Source of the DNA: Pseudomonas aylmerensis | Lineage (GTDB): Bacteria; Pseudomonadota; Gammaproteobacteria; Pseudomonadales; Pseudomonadaceae | DNA length: 64,000 nucleotides | Reading direction: 5' to 3' | NCBI RefSeq assembly: GCF_001702265.1 | Contig: NZ_MAUE01000023.1 | Location: 1 to 64,000, forward strand | Shown: piece after piece, positions 32,500 to 41,127 of the stretch | Position numbering within the stretch: the first letter of the stretch is position 1 | Layout: each line of letters opens with the position of its first letter | The notes under the pieces: generated by a model | Told to the model about the DNA's origin: nothing | Seen by the model: the letters and a program-made list of their open reading frames with translations, nothing else | Databases searched by the model: none | Translations under genes and position numbers: made by a program

Positions 32500-33629
32500 G
32501 CGGCCACCCCCGACTTCAGTTCCTGGGCATACAGGTCATAGCCGTAGACCCAGGCCGGGTCTTCCTGGGTACGCAGCCAGGTATTGGCGTTGGACACGGC
32601 CTGCACGCGGGAGGCGCGCTCCTTGCGGTTGGCTTCGTAGAGCTGGAACGCGGTGCGATAGTCGCTGATCCCGGTTTCCTGCAGGCAGCGGGTAAGCATC
32701 GCCGCGTCTTCGATGGCCATGCCGGCCCCCTGAGCCATGTGGGGTTTCATCGGGTGGCAGGCGTCGCCCAGCAGCACCAGGCGACCACGGCTCCACAGTG
32801 GCAACGGGTTGCGGTTGCGCAGCGGCCATTTGGTCACGCTTTCGGTGGACTCGATCAGCGCCTGCACGGTGGGGTGGTAGCCCTTGAACGCGTCGAACAT
32901 CTCTTCGCGGCTACTGTCGACGAACGCGCCCTGGAAGTCCCATTCGGCATGCGGAACGCCGGTCACGTAGTAGTACTCGTCGCGCTTGCCGGTGGTGTAA
33001 TACACCATCATGTGGCGGTCTTCGGTCCACCACTTGATGCAGTCTTCGAACTTGAGGTCGTACTTGGCCAGCTGGTCGCCACGGATCAGCGCGCGGTGCG
33101 CAACCCAGCCGCTGTACAGCGGTTTTTCCACGCCGAGCAGTTCTTCGCGGATCTTTGAATTGATGCCATCGGCGCCGATCACGATGTCGGCGTAGGTCAC
33201 TTCGCCGTCGGCGAAGGTCAGGCGCACCTGGGTGTCGGTTTCTTCGAGGGTTTCCAGGCGCTTGTTGAAGTGCAGGGTGCCGGGCTTGAGGGTGGACATC
33301 TGCAGCGCGTGCAGGTCGCCACGGTGCACGGTGATGTAGGACGCGCCGTAGCCGGTGAGTGGAATGCGCGAGAGGTAGTCGCCACTTTCACCGCAGCGGC
33401 TGAACCAGTGCTCGGGGTGCGAGCCCATCAGGTCCAGCTGCTTTTCGATGCCCATGCGGCGGAAGATTTTCATGATGTTGGGGCCCATGTGGATCCCCGC
33501 GCCCAGTCGGGAAAATTCCGGCGCCTGCTCGTACACGTCCACATCGAAACCGGCTTGCTGCAACAGGGTGGCTGCAGCGGCGCCGCCCAGACCGGCACCG
33601 ACGATGGCGATTTTTTGTGTGCTTCCCAT
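32496..33629 (-). CDS. nicC: NicC 6-hydroxynicotinate 3-monooxygenase
   Basis: A 377-residue flavin monooxygenase of the p-hydroxybenzoate hydroxylase family that converts 6-hydroxynicotinate to 2,5-dihydroxypyridine with NADH and O2. The FAD fingerprint IAIVGAGLGGAAAATLLQQA starts at about residue 6, the D-G motif is in IVIGADGINSK, and GRLVLLGDACHPMKPHMAQG holds the GD motif. The ATG at 33627-33629 begins directly before the FAD fold; residues upstream are spurious. First gene of the minus-strand nicCDEFT operon, divergent from nicX. Confidence 0.95.
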   Translation of the reverse strand: MGSTQKIAIVGAGLGGAAAATLLQQAGFDVDVYEQAPEFSRLGAGIHMGPNIMKIFRRMGIEKQLDLMGSHPEHWFSRCGESGDYLSRIPLTGYGASYITVHRGDLHALQMSTLKPGTLHFNKRLETLEETDTQVRLTFADGEVTYADIVIGADGINSKIREELLGVEKPLYSGWVAHRALIRGDQLAKYDLKFEDCIKWWTEDRHMMVYYTTGKRDEYYYVTGVPHAEWDFQGAFVDSSREEMFDAFKGYHPTVQALIESTESVTKWPLRNRNPLPLWSRGRLVLLGDACHPMKPHMAQGAGMAIEDAAMLTRCLQETGISDYRTAFQLYEANRKERASRVQAVSNANTWLRTQEDPAWVYGYDLYAQELKSGVAA

Positions 33630-33936
33630 GGGGCGTGATCCTCTCTCTTGTTGATTGTCGGCGGCGTCTGTCCGCAAGGTTTTTAAAGTGTATACGCTCA
33701 TTTTTTGAAATGGGAAGCCCACCTTTAAAAATTTATTTTCCAGCCGTGATTTTCATCTGTAACGCTTTTTACCCTTTATCTGTTGGGTTTGTGTGGAAAG
33801 GTAACGTTTTGTTGTGGTGCTTGCAGTTCGCCTTCAATTCAGGTCTTATCGTTATTAAATGGCGTATACGCTATAAAAACGCACCAGAGTGAAGCGCAGT
33901 GCCTGAACGTGGTGCAGCCCCACAGGAGACAGGAAA
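33630..33936. promoter_or_regulatory. nicC-nicX divergent promoter region with paired GTATACGC motifs
   Basis: This 307-bp, markedly AT-rich gap carries the divergent promoters. The motif GTATACGCT occurs twice: at 33690-33698 within AGTGTATACGCT, 61 bp before nicC, and at 33864-33872 within the perfect palindrome GCGTATACGC (33862-33871), 65 bp before nicX. The symmetric placement suggests operators for the local MarR-type repressor NicR, which controls this promoter pair in P. putida. I cannot confirm the match to the published box from memory. Confidence 0.6.
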
Positions 33937-34989
33937 ATGCCGGTAAGCGATTGCGAACTGACCCAGATGTTTGAACACGTGCTGACGCTGTCGAAGGTCG
34001 ACCCGACGCAGAGCGTCGCGGTGCTCAAGAGCCATTACTCCGACCCGCGCACCGTGCGCGCGGCGATGGATGCGGCGCAGCGCCTGGGGGCCAAGGTGTA
34101 TGCGGTGGAGTTGCCATCGTTCAATCACCCACGGGCGATGGGCAATGACATGACTGCCTACTGCGGCGACACGGCGCTGACCGGCAATATCGCCGCGCAA
34201 CGCGCGCTGGAAGCGGCCGACCTGATTGTCGACACGATGATGTTGCTGCATTCGCCGGAGCAGGAGCAGATCCTCAAGACCGGCACGCGTATCCTGCTGG
34301 CCGTGGAGCCGCCGGAAGTGCTAGCGCGGATGCTGCCTACCGAAGAAGACAAGGTGCGCGTGCTGGCTGCCGAGCAGCTGTTGAAGCAGGCGCGCTCGAT
34401 TCATGTGAAGTCGCGTGCCGGCAGCGATTTTCGCGCTGCATTGGGGCAATACCCGTCGGTGACCGAGTACGGATTTGCCGACGAGCCTGGGCGCTGGGAC
34501 CACTGGCCCAGCGGCTTCCTGTTCTCCTGGCCCAACGAAGAAACCGCCGAAGGCGTGCTGGTGCTGGACATCGGCGACATCCTGCTGCCGTTCAAGACCT
34601 ACACCCGCGAGAAGATCACCCTGGAGATCGAGAAGGGCTTTATCACCGGTATCCATGGGGGATTCGAGGCCGAGTACCTGCGCGACTACATGAAGTACTT
34701 CAACGACCCCGAGGTGTACGGCATCTCCCACATCGGCTGGGGCCTGCAGCCTCGGGCGCAGTGGACCGCCATGGGCCTGCACGACAAGAACGACGGCATG
34801 TGCATGGACGCGCGGGCGTTCTACGGCAATTTCCTCTTCTCCACCGGGCCGAACACCGAAGTGGGCGGGACGCGCAAGACGCCGTGCCACATGGACATTC
34901 CGCTGCGCAATTGCGATGTGTACCTGGATGACCAGGCCGTCGTCATCGCCGGCGATGTGGTCGCACCGCCAGCCTCCCTGGAACGCTGA
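33937..34989 (+). CDS. nicX: NicX 2,5-dihydroxypyridine 5,6-dioxygenase
   Basis: A 350-residue Fe(II)-dependent extradiol-type dioxygenase, unrelated to the usual extradiol families, that opens 2,5-dihydroxypyridine to N-formylmaleamate. Conserved C-terminal segments holding likely metal ligands are visible: HGGFEAEYLRDYM, SHIGWGLQPRAQW and KTPCHMDIPLRNC, with candidate H and D residues. The length equals that of the P. putida enzyme. CAGGAGACAGGAAA precedes the ATG at 33937. It is divergent from nicC and precedes nicR. Confidence 0.94.
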   Translation: MPVSDCELTQMFEHVLTLSKVDPTQSVAVLKSHYSDPRTVRAAMDAAQRLGAKVYAVELPSFNHPRAMGNDMTAYCGDTALTGNIAAQRALEAADLIVDTMMLLHSPEQEQILKTGTRILLAVEPPEVLARMLPTEEDKVRVLAAEQLLKQARSIHVKSRAGSDFRAALGQYPSVTEYGFADEPGRWDHWPSGFLFSWPNEETAEGVLVLDIGDILLPFKTYTREKITLEIEKGFITGIHGGFEAEYLRDYMKYFNDPEVYGISHIGWGLQPRAQWTAMGLHDKNDGMCMDARAFYGNFLFSTGPNTEVGGTRKTPCHMDIPLRNCDVYLDDQAVVIAGDVVAPPASLER

Positions 34990-34997
34990 ATACCCAC

Positions 34998-35086
34998 TGT
35001 GGGAGCGGGCTTGCTCGCGAATGCGCTACGTCGGTCAACAATGCGCCACCTGGCACACCGCATTCGCGAGCAAGCCCGCTCCCACA
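34998..35086. repeat. Perfect 28-bp REP inverted pair behind nicX
   Basis: The arms at 34998-35025 and 35059-35086 are exact complements, separated by 33 bases, with the core gagcgggcttgctcgcgaa. It lies eight bases after the nicX stop and ends about 90 bp before nicR. It may separate nicX transcription from nicR. It is the same repeat type as at 3491-3585. Confidence 0.9.
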
Positions 35087-35178
35087 TTTCGACCGCGTTC
35101 CGGCAATGAGATCCTTGAGTCATTGCGACAACCTCGCCATCATGCTTCCCCATCGCTAGCCACCCACTGAGCTTCGCC

Positions 35179-35613
35179 GTGCCTGATTCCTACGTTTTTT
35201 CTGAGCAAGTTGGCCACCTGTTGCGCAAGGCTTACCAGCGTCACCTGGCGATTTTTCAGCAGAATGTCGGCGACTCCCAGCTCACCGCCGTGCAGTTCGT
35301 CACCCTGTGTGCGCTGCGCGATCACGGTGCAAGTTCGCTGACTGAACTGGTCAAGGCCACGGCAGTGGACCAGGCGACCATTCGCGGTATCGTCGAGCGG
35401 CTCAAGGCCAAGGAATTGATCACGCTTGAGCCCGACCCGCAGGACAAGCGCAAAGTCGTGGTCGACCTGTCCCCGGCCGGCGCCGAACTGGTCGCGCAAA
35501 CCGCGCCGCGTGCTGCGCAGATCAGTGAATTGACCATGAGCAACCTCAACCCCGCCGAACGCGTGGCAGTGCTGTTTCTGTTGCGCAAGATGATCGAGGA
35601 TCCGCAGGAGTAG
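35179..35613 (+). CDS. nicR: NicR MarR-family repressor
   Basis: A 144-residue MarR protein. The winged helix-turn-helix covers about 45-105 (SSLTELVKATAVDQATIRGIVERL, then the wing LEPDPQDKRKVVVDLS). In P. putida NicR represses the nicC and nicX promoters and responds to 6-hydroxynicotinate. Here it lies just downstream of nicX, as expected. The start is GTG at 35179; no upstream ATG keeps homology. Confidence 0.92.
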   Translation: MPDSYVFSEQVGHLLRKAYQRHLAIFQQNVGDSQLTAVQFVTLCALRDHGASSLTELVKATAVDQATIRGIVERLKAKELITLEPDPQDKRKVVVDLSPAGAELVAQTAPRAAQISELTMSNLNPAERVAVLFLLRKMIEDPQE

Positions 35614-35622
35614 GGCGGCAGG

Positions 35623-36090
35623 GTTGTGAGCGGGCTTGCTTATGTTGAGCAGGCTTGCTTGTGGTGAGCGGGCTTGCCCCGCGTTGGGGCGCGAAGCGGC
35701 CCCTTTCAAGCATGCTGAGTTATTGCTGAAGAATTGCGGTGTGTGGTTTTTGGGGCTGCTACGCAGCCCAACGCGGGGCAAGCCCGCTCGCCACAAAAGA
35801 AGGCTGCTCACTACAGGAAGTCTGTTCACCACAAGGAAGGCTGCTCACCACAGGCAGTCTGTTCACCACAAAGAAGGCTGCTCACTACAGGCAGTCTGTT
35901 CACCACAAGGAAGGCTGCTCACTACAGGCAGTCTGTTCACCACAAAGAAGGCTGCTCACTACAGGCAGTCTGTTCACCACAAAGAAGGCTGCTCACCACA
36001 GGCAGTCTGTTCACCACAAAGAAGGCTGCTCACCACAGGCAGTCTGTTCACCACAATAAGCCAGTTCACCACAGGTAGTCTGTTAACCAC
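35623..36090. repeat. Expanded REP array B with regular 37-bp tandem section
   Basis: A REP pair (arms about 35666-35705 and 35753-35789) has two degenerate half-units on its left. On its right is a tandem array of exact 37-bp period: units start at 35801, 35838, 35875, 35912, 35949, 35986 and 36023. Each unit joins two half-units, ggctgctcac(c/t)aca and gtctgttcaccaca. Differences between units are one or two bases. The array lies in the 621-bp nicR-nicA gap. No stop occurs in three forward frames, a by-product of the period, so the reading frames there are not taken as genes. Confidence 0.93.
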
Positions 36091-36234
36091 TTCCCCCATT
36101 GGCACCGTTTTTGCTCCAGGTTGATGTAGCAGCCACTTCATCAGTCAAGTGTGTCGTGAGACCCCAGGTCCGCGGCGCTTTTTTTTGACTGTTTAGTGTA
36201 GTGACTACTTCACCAACTGTTACGGGCGAAGCGA
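36091..36234. promoter_or_regulatory. nicA upstream region
   Basis: After the repeat array, about 140 bp carry the presumed nicAB promoter. A hyphenated palindrome GTAGT-g-ACTAC lies at 36198-36208, 27 bp before the nicA ATG, with an eight-T run (36179-36186) just upstream. In P. putida this promoter is repressed by NicS, so the palindrome is a candidate site. The link is inference. Confidence 0.4.
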
Positions 36235-36717
36235 ATGATCAGCCAGCACATCACGGTAACGCTTGAGGTCAACGGGCGGCAAAGCGACGTCAGCGCCATG
36301 GCGGATACACCGCTGTTGCTGGTGTTGCGCAATGACCTGCAGCTCAACGGTCCCAAGTACGGCTGCGGCCTGGGCGAGTGCGGTGCCTGCACGGTGATCA
36401 TCGATGGCGTGGCGGCGCGTTCCTGTGTGTTCCCGCTGTCCGGCGCGGTGGGGCGCGAGATTGTCACCCTGGAAGGCCTCGGCACGCGCCAGGCGCCGCA
36501 TCCGGTGCAGCAGGCCTTTATCGATGAGCAGGCCGCGCAATGCGGCTACTGCCTCAACGGCATGATCATGACCACCAAGGCCTTGCTCGACCGTAACCCC
36601 AACCCCAGCGAAGCCCAGGTGCGCAACGAGCTGTCGGGCAACCTCTGTCGCTGCGGCACCCATATCGAAATCCTCCGCGCGGTGCTGCGTGCCGCTCGCC
36701 TCATGACCGTGGATTGA
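36235..36717 (+). CDS. nicA: NicA nicotinate dehydrogenase [2Fe-2S] subunit
   Basis: A 160-residue two-cluster iron-sulfur subunit of the xanthine-oxidase family. The plant-type cluster cysteines are in YGCGLGECGACTV plus a later cysteine in ARSCVFPL (about 45-70), and the helical-domain cluster in CGYCLNG and CRCGTH (about 105-145). It passes electrons from the molybdenum centre of NicB during hydroxylation of nicotinate to 6-hydroxynicotinate. The stop overlaps the nicB start as TGATG-type coupling. Confidence 0.95.
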   Translation: MISQHITVTLEVNGRQSDVSAMADTPLLLVLRNDLQLNGPKYGCGLGECGACTVIIDGVAARSCVFPLSGAVGREIVTLEGLGTRQAPHPVQQAFIDEQAAQCGYCLNGMIMTTKALLDRNPNPSEAQVRNELSGNLCRCGTHIEILRAVLRAARLMTVD

Positions 36718-39700
36718 TGACCATGACCGACACTCCGCTTTCCCGTGACCAGTGGCTGGCCAAGGCCGGCGTCCTGTTGATCGTCGATGACGTGCTGCCG
36801 CCTTCGGGCCCGGTGGCCAAGGGCGGTACGCCGACCGTGAAGCCCAAGGAACTGGGGCTGTTTATCGCCGTCAACGACGACGGCCTGGTGTATGCATTCA
36901 ACGGCCATGTGGATTTGGGCACCGGCATCCGCACTTCACTGGCGCAGATCGTCGCCGAAGAACTCGACCTGGGCATGGACCAGGTAAAGATGGTGCTTGG
37001 CGACACCGAGCGCGTGCCGAACCAGGGCGCGACGATTGCCAGCGCGACCTTGCAGATTTCCGCCGTGCCCTTGCGCAATGCGGCCGCCGAGGCGCGGCGC
37101 TTCTTGCTGGCGCGGGCGGCGGGGCGCTGGGGAGTAAGCACCGCCAGCCTCAAGGTCGACGCCGGTGTGATTCAAACGGCGGACGGGCGCACCACCACCT
37201 ACGGCGAACTGGTCAGCGGCCAGCACGACCAGTTGCGCATCAGCGGCGACGCACCGCTCAAGGCCGTCGAGGATTACCGCCTGGTGGGCAAGGGTGCTGC
37301 GCGGGTGGATATTCCCGGCAAGGCCACCGGCGAACTGACCTATGTGCACGACATGCGCGTGCCCGACATGCTCCATGGGCGGGTGATCCGCCCGCCGTAC
37401 GCCGGCCTGGATTGCGGCGAGTTTGTCGGCAACAGCCTGCTGCGCGTGGACGAGGCCTCCATCGCGCATATCCCCGGCATTGTCGCGGTCGTGGTGATCC
37501 GCGATTTTGTAGGCGTGGTGGCGCTGCGTGAGGAGCAGGCGATCAAGGCCGCCGAGGCGCTGCAGGTGCACTGGAAACCTTGGAACAATGGGTTGCCGGA
37601 CATGAGCGATGTGGAACAAGCCATCCGTGACAATCCACGGGTGCGCCGCACTGTTCTCGACCAGGGCAATGTCGATGAAGCGCTGGCGGGTACCAGCCAG
37701 CGCTTGTCGCGCAGTTATTTGTGGCCTTACCAGATGCACGGTTCGATCGGCCCGTCCTGTGGCGTGGCGGACTACCAAGCCAGTGGCAGTCGCGTCTGGT
37801 CCGGCAGCCAGAACCCGCACCTGTTGCGCGCTGACCTCGCGTGGCTGCTCGAATGCGATGAGGCGCTGATCGACGTGATCCGCATGGAAGCCTCCGGCTG
37901 CTACGGGCGTAACTGCGCTGACGATGTCTGCGCCGACGCCTTGCTGCTGTCGCGCGCGGTGGGCAAGCCAGTGCGCGTGCAATTGACCCGCGAGCAGGAA
38001 CACCTGTGGGAACCCAAGGGCACCGGGCAGTTGATGGACGTCGACGGTGGCCTCAACGCCGACGGCAGCATCGCCGCCTATGACTTCGAAACCAGCTACC
38101 CGTCCAACGGCGCGCCAACCCTGGCATTGCTGCTGACGAGGCGCGTGGAGCCGGTGGCGGCGATGTTCGAAATGGGCGACCGCACCTCGATCCCGCCGTA
38201 CGACATCGACAACATGCGCGTGACCATCAACGACATGGCGCCCATCGTGCGTGCGTCGTGGATGCGCGGCGTGTCGGCGTTGCCCAATACCTTCGCGCAT
38301 GAATCCTATATCGATGAACTGGCGTTTGCCGCTGGCGTCGACCCGGTGGAATACCGCCTGCGCTACCTCAAGGACGAGCGCGCCATCGACCTGGTGAAAT
38401 CCACCGCCGAACGCGCCAACTGGTCGCCGCGCACTGCGCCGATGCAGACCGCCAATCCAGACCACCTGCTGCGTGGCCGTGGCTTTGCCTACGCGCGCTA
38501 CATCCACAGCAAGTTTCCCGGCTTCGGCGCGGCATGGGCGGCCTGGGTCGCGGACGTGGCGATCGACAAGCAGACCGGCGATGTGTCGGTGACGCGGGTG
38601 GTGATCGGTCATGATTCGGGGATGATGATCAACCCGGCGGGGGTGCAGCATCAGATCCACGGCAATGTGATCCAGTCCACCAGCCGCGTGCTCAAGGAGC
38701 GCGTGACCTTTGAAGAGTCGACGGTGGCGAGCAAAGAGTGGGGCGGTTATCCGATCCTGACGTTTCCGCAGGTGCCGCAGATCGATGTGCTGATGATGCC
38801 GCGCCAGGACCAGCCACCGATGGGCGCCGGTGAGTCCGCCTCGGTGCCCAGCGCGGCGGCAATTGCCAACGCGATCTACGATGCCACCGGGATTCGCTTT
38901 CGCGAGTTGCCGATCACCCCGGAGCGCGTATTGGCGGCGCTGAACGCCGGCACCTTGGGTGAGCCGGCCAAGTCGCCGCAAAAACGCCGCAAATGGTGGT
39001 TCGGTGCACTGTTCGCGAGCTTGGGCGCGCTGCTGGCCACGGCCTGGCCGTTTCACCCCGAGATCGCGCCGATAGCGCCGCCCAGCGCCGGCACCTGGTC
39101 CAAGGCCACCCTGGAACGCGGGCGCCTGCTGGCGGCCGTCGGCGATTGCGCGGTGTGCCACACGGCGCCCGGTGGCGCGACCAATGCCGGTGGGCTGGCA
39201 ATGCAAACGCCGTTCGGCACGCTGTACAGCAGCAACATCACCCCGGATGTCAAAACCGGCATCGGCGCCTGGTCGTACCCGGCGTTCGAGCGAGCGATGC
39301 GCGACGGCATTGGCCGTGATGGGCGCAACCTCTACCCGGCGTTTCCCTACACCGCGTTTCGCAATATCGACGATGCCGACATGCAGGCGCTGTATGCCTA
39401 CCTGATGTCCCAGGCCCCGGTCAGCCAGGCGCCGACACCGAATGCCATGCGCTTTCCGTTCAATATCCGGCCGTTGATGGCGGGCTGGAATGCGCTGAAC
39501 CTGCGGCGCGGTGAGATCACGCCACAGCCTGAGCGCGGTGAGCAGTGGAACCGTGGCAACTATCTGGTCAATGGCCTGGGGCACTGCGCCGCCTGCCATT
39601 CGCCGCGCAACCTGATGGGCGCGGAGAAGGGCGGCCAGTCGTTCCTGGCGGGGGGCATAGTGGATGGCTGGGAAGCGCCGGCATTGTCGGGGTTGTCCAA

Positions 39701-40250
39701 GGCGCCGACGCCGTGGACCGAAGAGCAGTTGTTCACCTATTTGAGCACTGGCTATTCCGAGGCGCACGGGGTGGCGGCCGGCCCGATGGGCCCGGTGGTG
39801 AGTGAGTTGGCGAAGTTGCCCAAGGCGGATATCCGCGCGATGGCGGTGTACCTGGCGTCGCTGAATGGCGAGGCGGCGGCCGAGGCCAAGGTCGCCGCCG
39901 CGGTGACGGTGCCGAATCCGAATGGCCGACGCGTGTTCGAGGGTTCTTGCAAGGCCTGCCATGCCGACGGCCTGGGGCCGAAGCTGTTTGGGGTCAGCCC
40001 CTCATTGGCGACCAATACCAATGTGCACAGCGATCAGCCGGATAATTTGATCAAGGTGATTTTGCAAGGCATCAGCAACCCTGCGACCAAGGACCTGGGG
40101 TACATGCCGGGTTTCAAGGACAGCCTGTCGAACACGCAGGTGGCGGAACTGGTTGGCTATCTGCGCGGGCAGTTTGCGCCGAACGCGCCGGCATGGAGTG
40201 GCCTGGAGCAGAAGGTCGCTCACTTGCGTGCGAACCCAGGTACGCACTAA
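36717..40250 (+). CDS. nicB: NicB nicotinate dehydrogenase: molybdenum subunit fused to tri-haem cytochrome c
   Basis: A 1177-residue protein. About 1-750 is an aldehyde-oxidase/xanthine-dehydrogenase-type molybdopterin domain (NGHVDLGTGIRTSLAQIVAEELDL, GVQHQIHGNVIQ, MGAGESASVPSAAAIANAIYDAT). A membrane segment at about 757-780 (WWFGALFASLGALLATAWPF) leads to three cytochrome c domains with CxxCH at about 811, 957 and 1078. So the enzyme hydroxylates nicotinate using water and delivers electrons to the respiratory chain rather than to NAD. The architecture equals that of P. putida NicB. I use the ATG at 36717, overlapping the nicA stop by one base; a TTG one codon earlier is less likely. Confidence 0.95.
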   Translation: MTMTDTPLSRDQWLAKAGVLLIVDDVLPPSGPVAKGGTPTVKPKELGLFIAVNDDGLVYAFNGHVDLGTGIRTSLAQIVAEELDLGMDQVKMVLGDTERVPNQGATIASATLQISAVPLRNAAAEARRFLLARAAGRWGVSTASLKVDAGVIQTADGRTTTYGELVSGQHDQLRISGDAPLKAVEDYRLVGKGAARVDIPGKATGELTYVHDMRVPDMLHGRVIRPPYAGLDCGEFVGNSLLRVDEASIAHIPGIVAVVVIRDFVGVVALREEQAIKAAEALQVHWKPWNNGLPDMSDVEQAIRDNPRVRRTVLDQGNVDEALAGTSQRLSRSYLWPYQMHGSIGPSCGVADYQASGSRVWSGSQNPHLLRADLAWLLECDEALIDVIRMEASGCYGRNCADDVCADALLLSRAVGKPVRVQLTREQEHLWEPKGTGQLMDVDGGLNADGSIAAYDFETSYPSNGAPTLALLLTRRVEPVAAMFEMGDRTSIPPYDIDNMRVTINDMAPIVRASWMRGVSALPNTFAHESYIDELAFAAGVDPVEYRLRYLKDERAIDLVKSTAERANWSPRTAPMQTANPDHLLRGRGFAYARYIHSKFPGFGAAWAAWVADVAIDKQTGDVSVTRVVIGHDSGMMINPAGVQHQIHGNVIQSTSRVLKERVTFEESTVASKEWGGYPILTFPQVPQIDVLMMPRQDQPPMGAGESASVPSAAAIANAIYDATGIRFRELPITPERVLAALNAGTLGEPAKSPQKRRKWWFGALFASLGALLATAWPFHPEIAPIAPPSAGTWSKATLERGRLLAAVGDCAVCHTAPGGATNAGGLAMQTPFGTLYSSNITPDVKTGIGAWSYPAFERAMRDGIGRDGRNLYPAFPYTAFRNIDDADMQALYAYLMSQAPVSQAPTPNAMRFPFNIRPLMAGWNALNLRRGEITPQPERGEQWNRGNYLVNGLGHCAACHSPRNLMGAEKGGQSFLAGGIVDGWEAPALSGLSKAPTPWTEEQLFTYLSTGYSEAHGVAAGPMGPVVSELAKLPKADIRAMAVYLASLNGEAAAEAKVAAAVTVPNPNGRRVFEGSCKACHADGLGPKLFGVSPSLATNTNVHSDQPDNLIKVILQGISNPATKDLGYMPGFKDSLSNTQVAELVGYLRGQFAPNAPAWSGLEQKVAHLRANPGTH

Positions 40251-40272
40251 ATAGCCCGGGCGATAAGCCGAT

Positions 40273-40310
40273 CAACTGTGGGCGCCGGGCAAGCCCGGTT
40301 TCCACAGTTG
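40273..40310. terminator. Hairpin between convergent nicB and nicS
   Basis: CAACTGTGG (40273-40281) pairs with CCACAGTTG (40302-40310), with an inner CCGGGC-aag-CCCGG stem. It lies 22 bases after the nicB stop and 10 before the nicS stop. It is a likely two-way terminator or small REP. Confidence 0.75.
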
Positions 40311-40320
40311 GAATGGGTTT

Positions 40321-40968
40321 CTACACGGAGACTGGGGTGACGCCCCGCACCACCAAGTCACTGATAAACCCCAGCCAATCCTGCTGCTGTTGCTTGTTCG
40401 ACAAGTCTTCGCCGAGGAATGAGCTGAGGGTGTGGCGGTTGGAGTTATAGAAGTAGCAGAGCGAGGCGATCATCAGGTAAACGTGCTTGAGGTCGACATC
40501 CTCGCGGAACACGCCCTGGGCCTGGCCGGCCTCGATGATCGGGCGCAGCACGCCGACTGCTTCCCCGGACAATCGGCGCAATTCGCCGGACTGCTGCGCG
40601 TGTTTGCCCTGGTGCAGGTTCTCGATGCTCAGGATCGCCACGAACTCCGGGTGCTTGACGTAGTAGTTCCAGATAAACGCCACCAGTTCGCGTAGGGCCT
40701 GTACCGGCGTATCGAGGTCCAGCTTGAGCGTGCTTTCGGCCTTGTTGAACTGCTCGTAGGTGTGTTCCAGCACGCAGACGAACAGGTGCTCCTTGCTGCC
40801 GAAATAGTAATAAAGCATGCGGTCGTTGGAGTCCGCTTCCTTGGAAATGCTGTCGACACGCCCGCCGGAATAGCCGTCGCGGGTAAACACCTTGATCGCC
40901 GCCTGCAGGATGCGCGCGCGCGTCTGGTCCGCCTGTTGGGCTCGGATCCCGGTCTTCTTGATTGCCAT
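40321..40968 (-). CDS. nicS: NicS TetR-family regulator
   Basis: A 215-residue TetR-type repressor. The N-terminal helix-turn-helix lies at about 17-60 (TRARILQAAIKVFTRDGYSG, then ISKEADSNDRMLYYYFGSKEHLF), followed by a helical ligand-binding domain of the TetR_C type. It is convergent with nicB. In P. putida the gene at this position, NicS, represses nicAB. The ATG at 40966-40968 begins the domain; the longer open frame is not conserved. The name depends partly on context. Confidence 0.82.
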   Translation of the reverse strand: MAIKKTGIRAQQADQTRARILQAAIKVFTRDGYSGGRVDSISKEADSNDRMLYYYFGSKEHLFVCVLEHTYEQFNKAESTLKLDLDTPVQALRELVAFIWNYYVKHPEFVAILSIENLHQGKHAQQSGELRRLSGEAVGVLRPIIEAGQAQGVFREDVDLKHVYLMIASLCYFYNSNRHTLSSFLGEDLSNKQQQQDWLGFISDLVVRGVTPVSV

Positions 40969-41127
40969 GCCAGCGCGCCTTCGACGACAGTTTGGCGCGA
41001 AATATAGCATGGGCATTTTGCCGGCCGTTCTGTGACCGACAAGTTCTGTAATAAAAACGCCATTGCACTGGGGATTAAACCCGCGACGGGCTATTTTGGT
41101 GCGTCTCAATAACTAGAGTAGCCATGG

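Noticed and set aside
35801..36059. Possible CRISPR array (37-bp regular repeat)
   Set aside because: The units are directly abutting with no unique spacers, the sequence derives from a neighbouring REP element, and no cas gene is present.
35636..36124. Forward reading frames of 100-160 codons through the 37-bp array
   Set aside because: All three forward frames are open because 37 is not a multiple of three and the repeat lacks stops. The products are rotations of the same meaningless peptide.
36936..39962. 1008-codon frame antisense to nicB
   Set aside because: It lies wholly inside a gene with complete domain structure, has no recognisable motif, and is explained by GC-rich codon bias leaving the opposite strand open.
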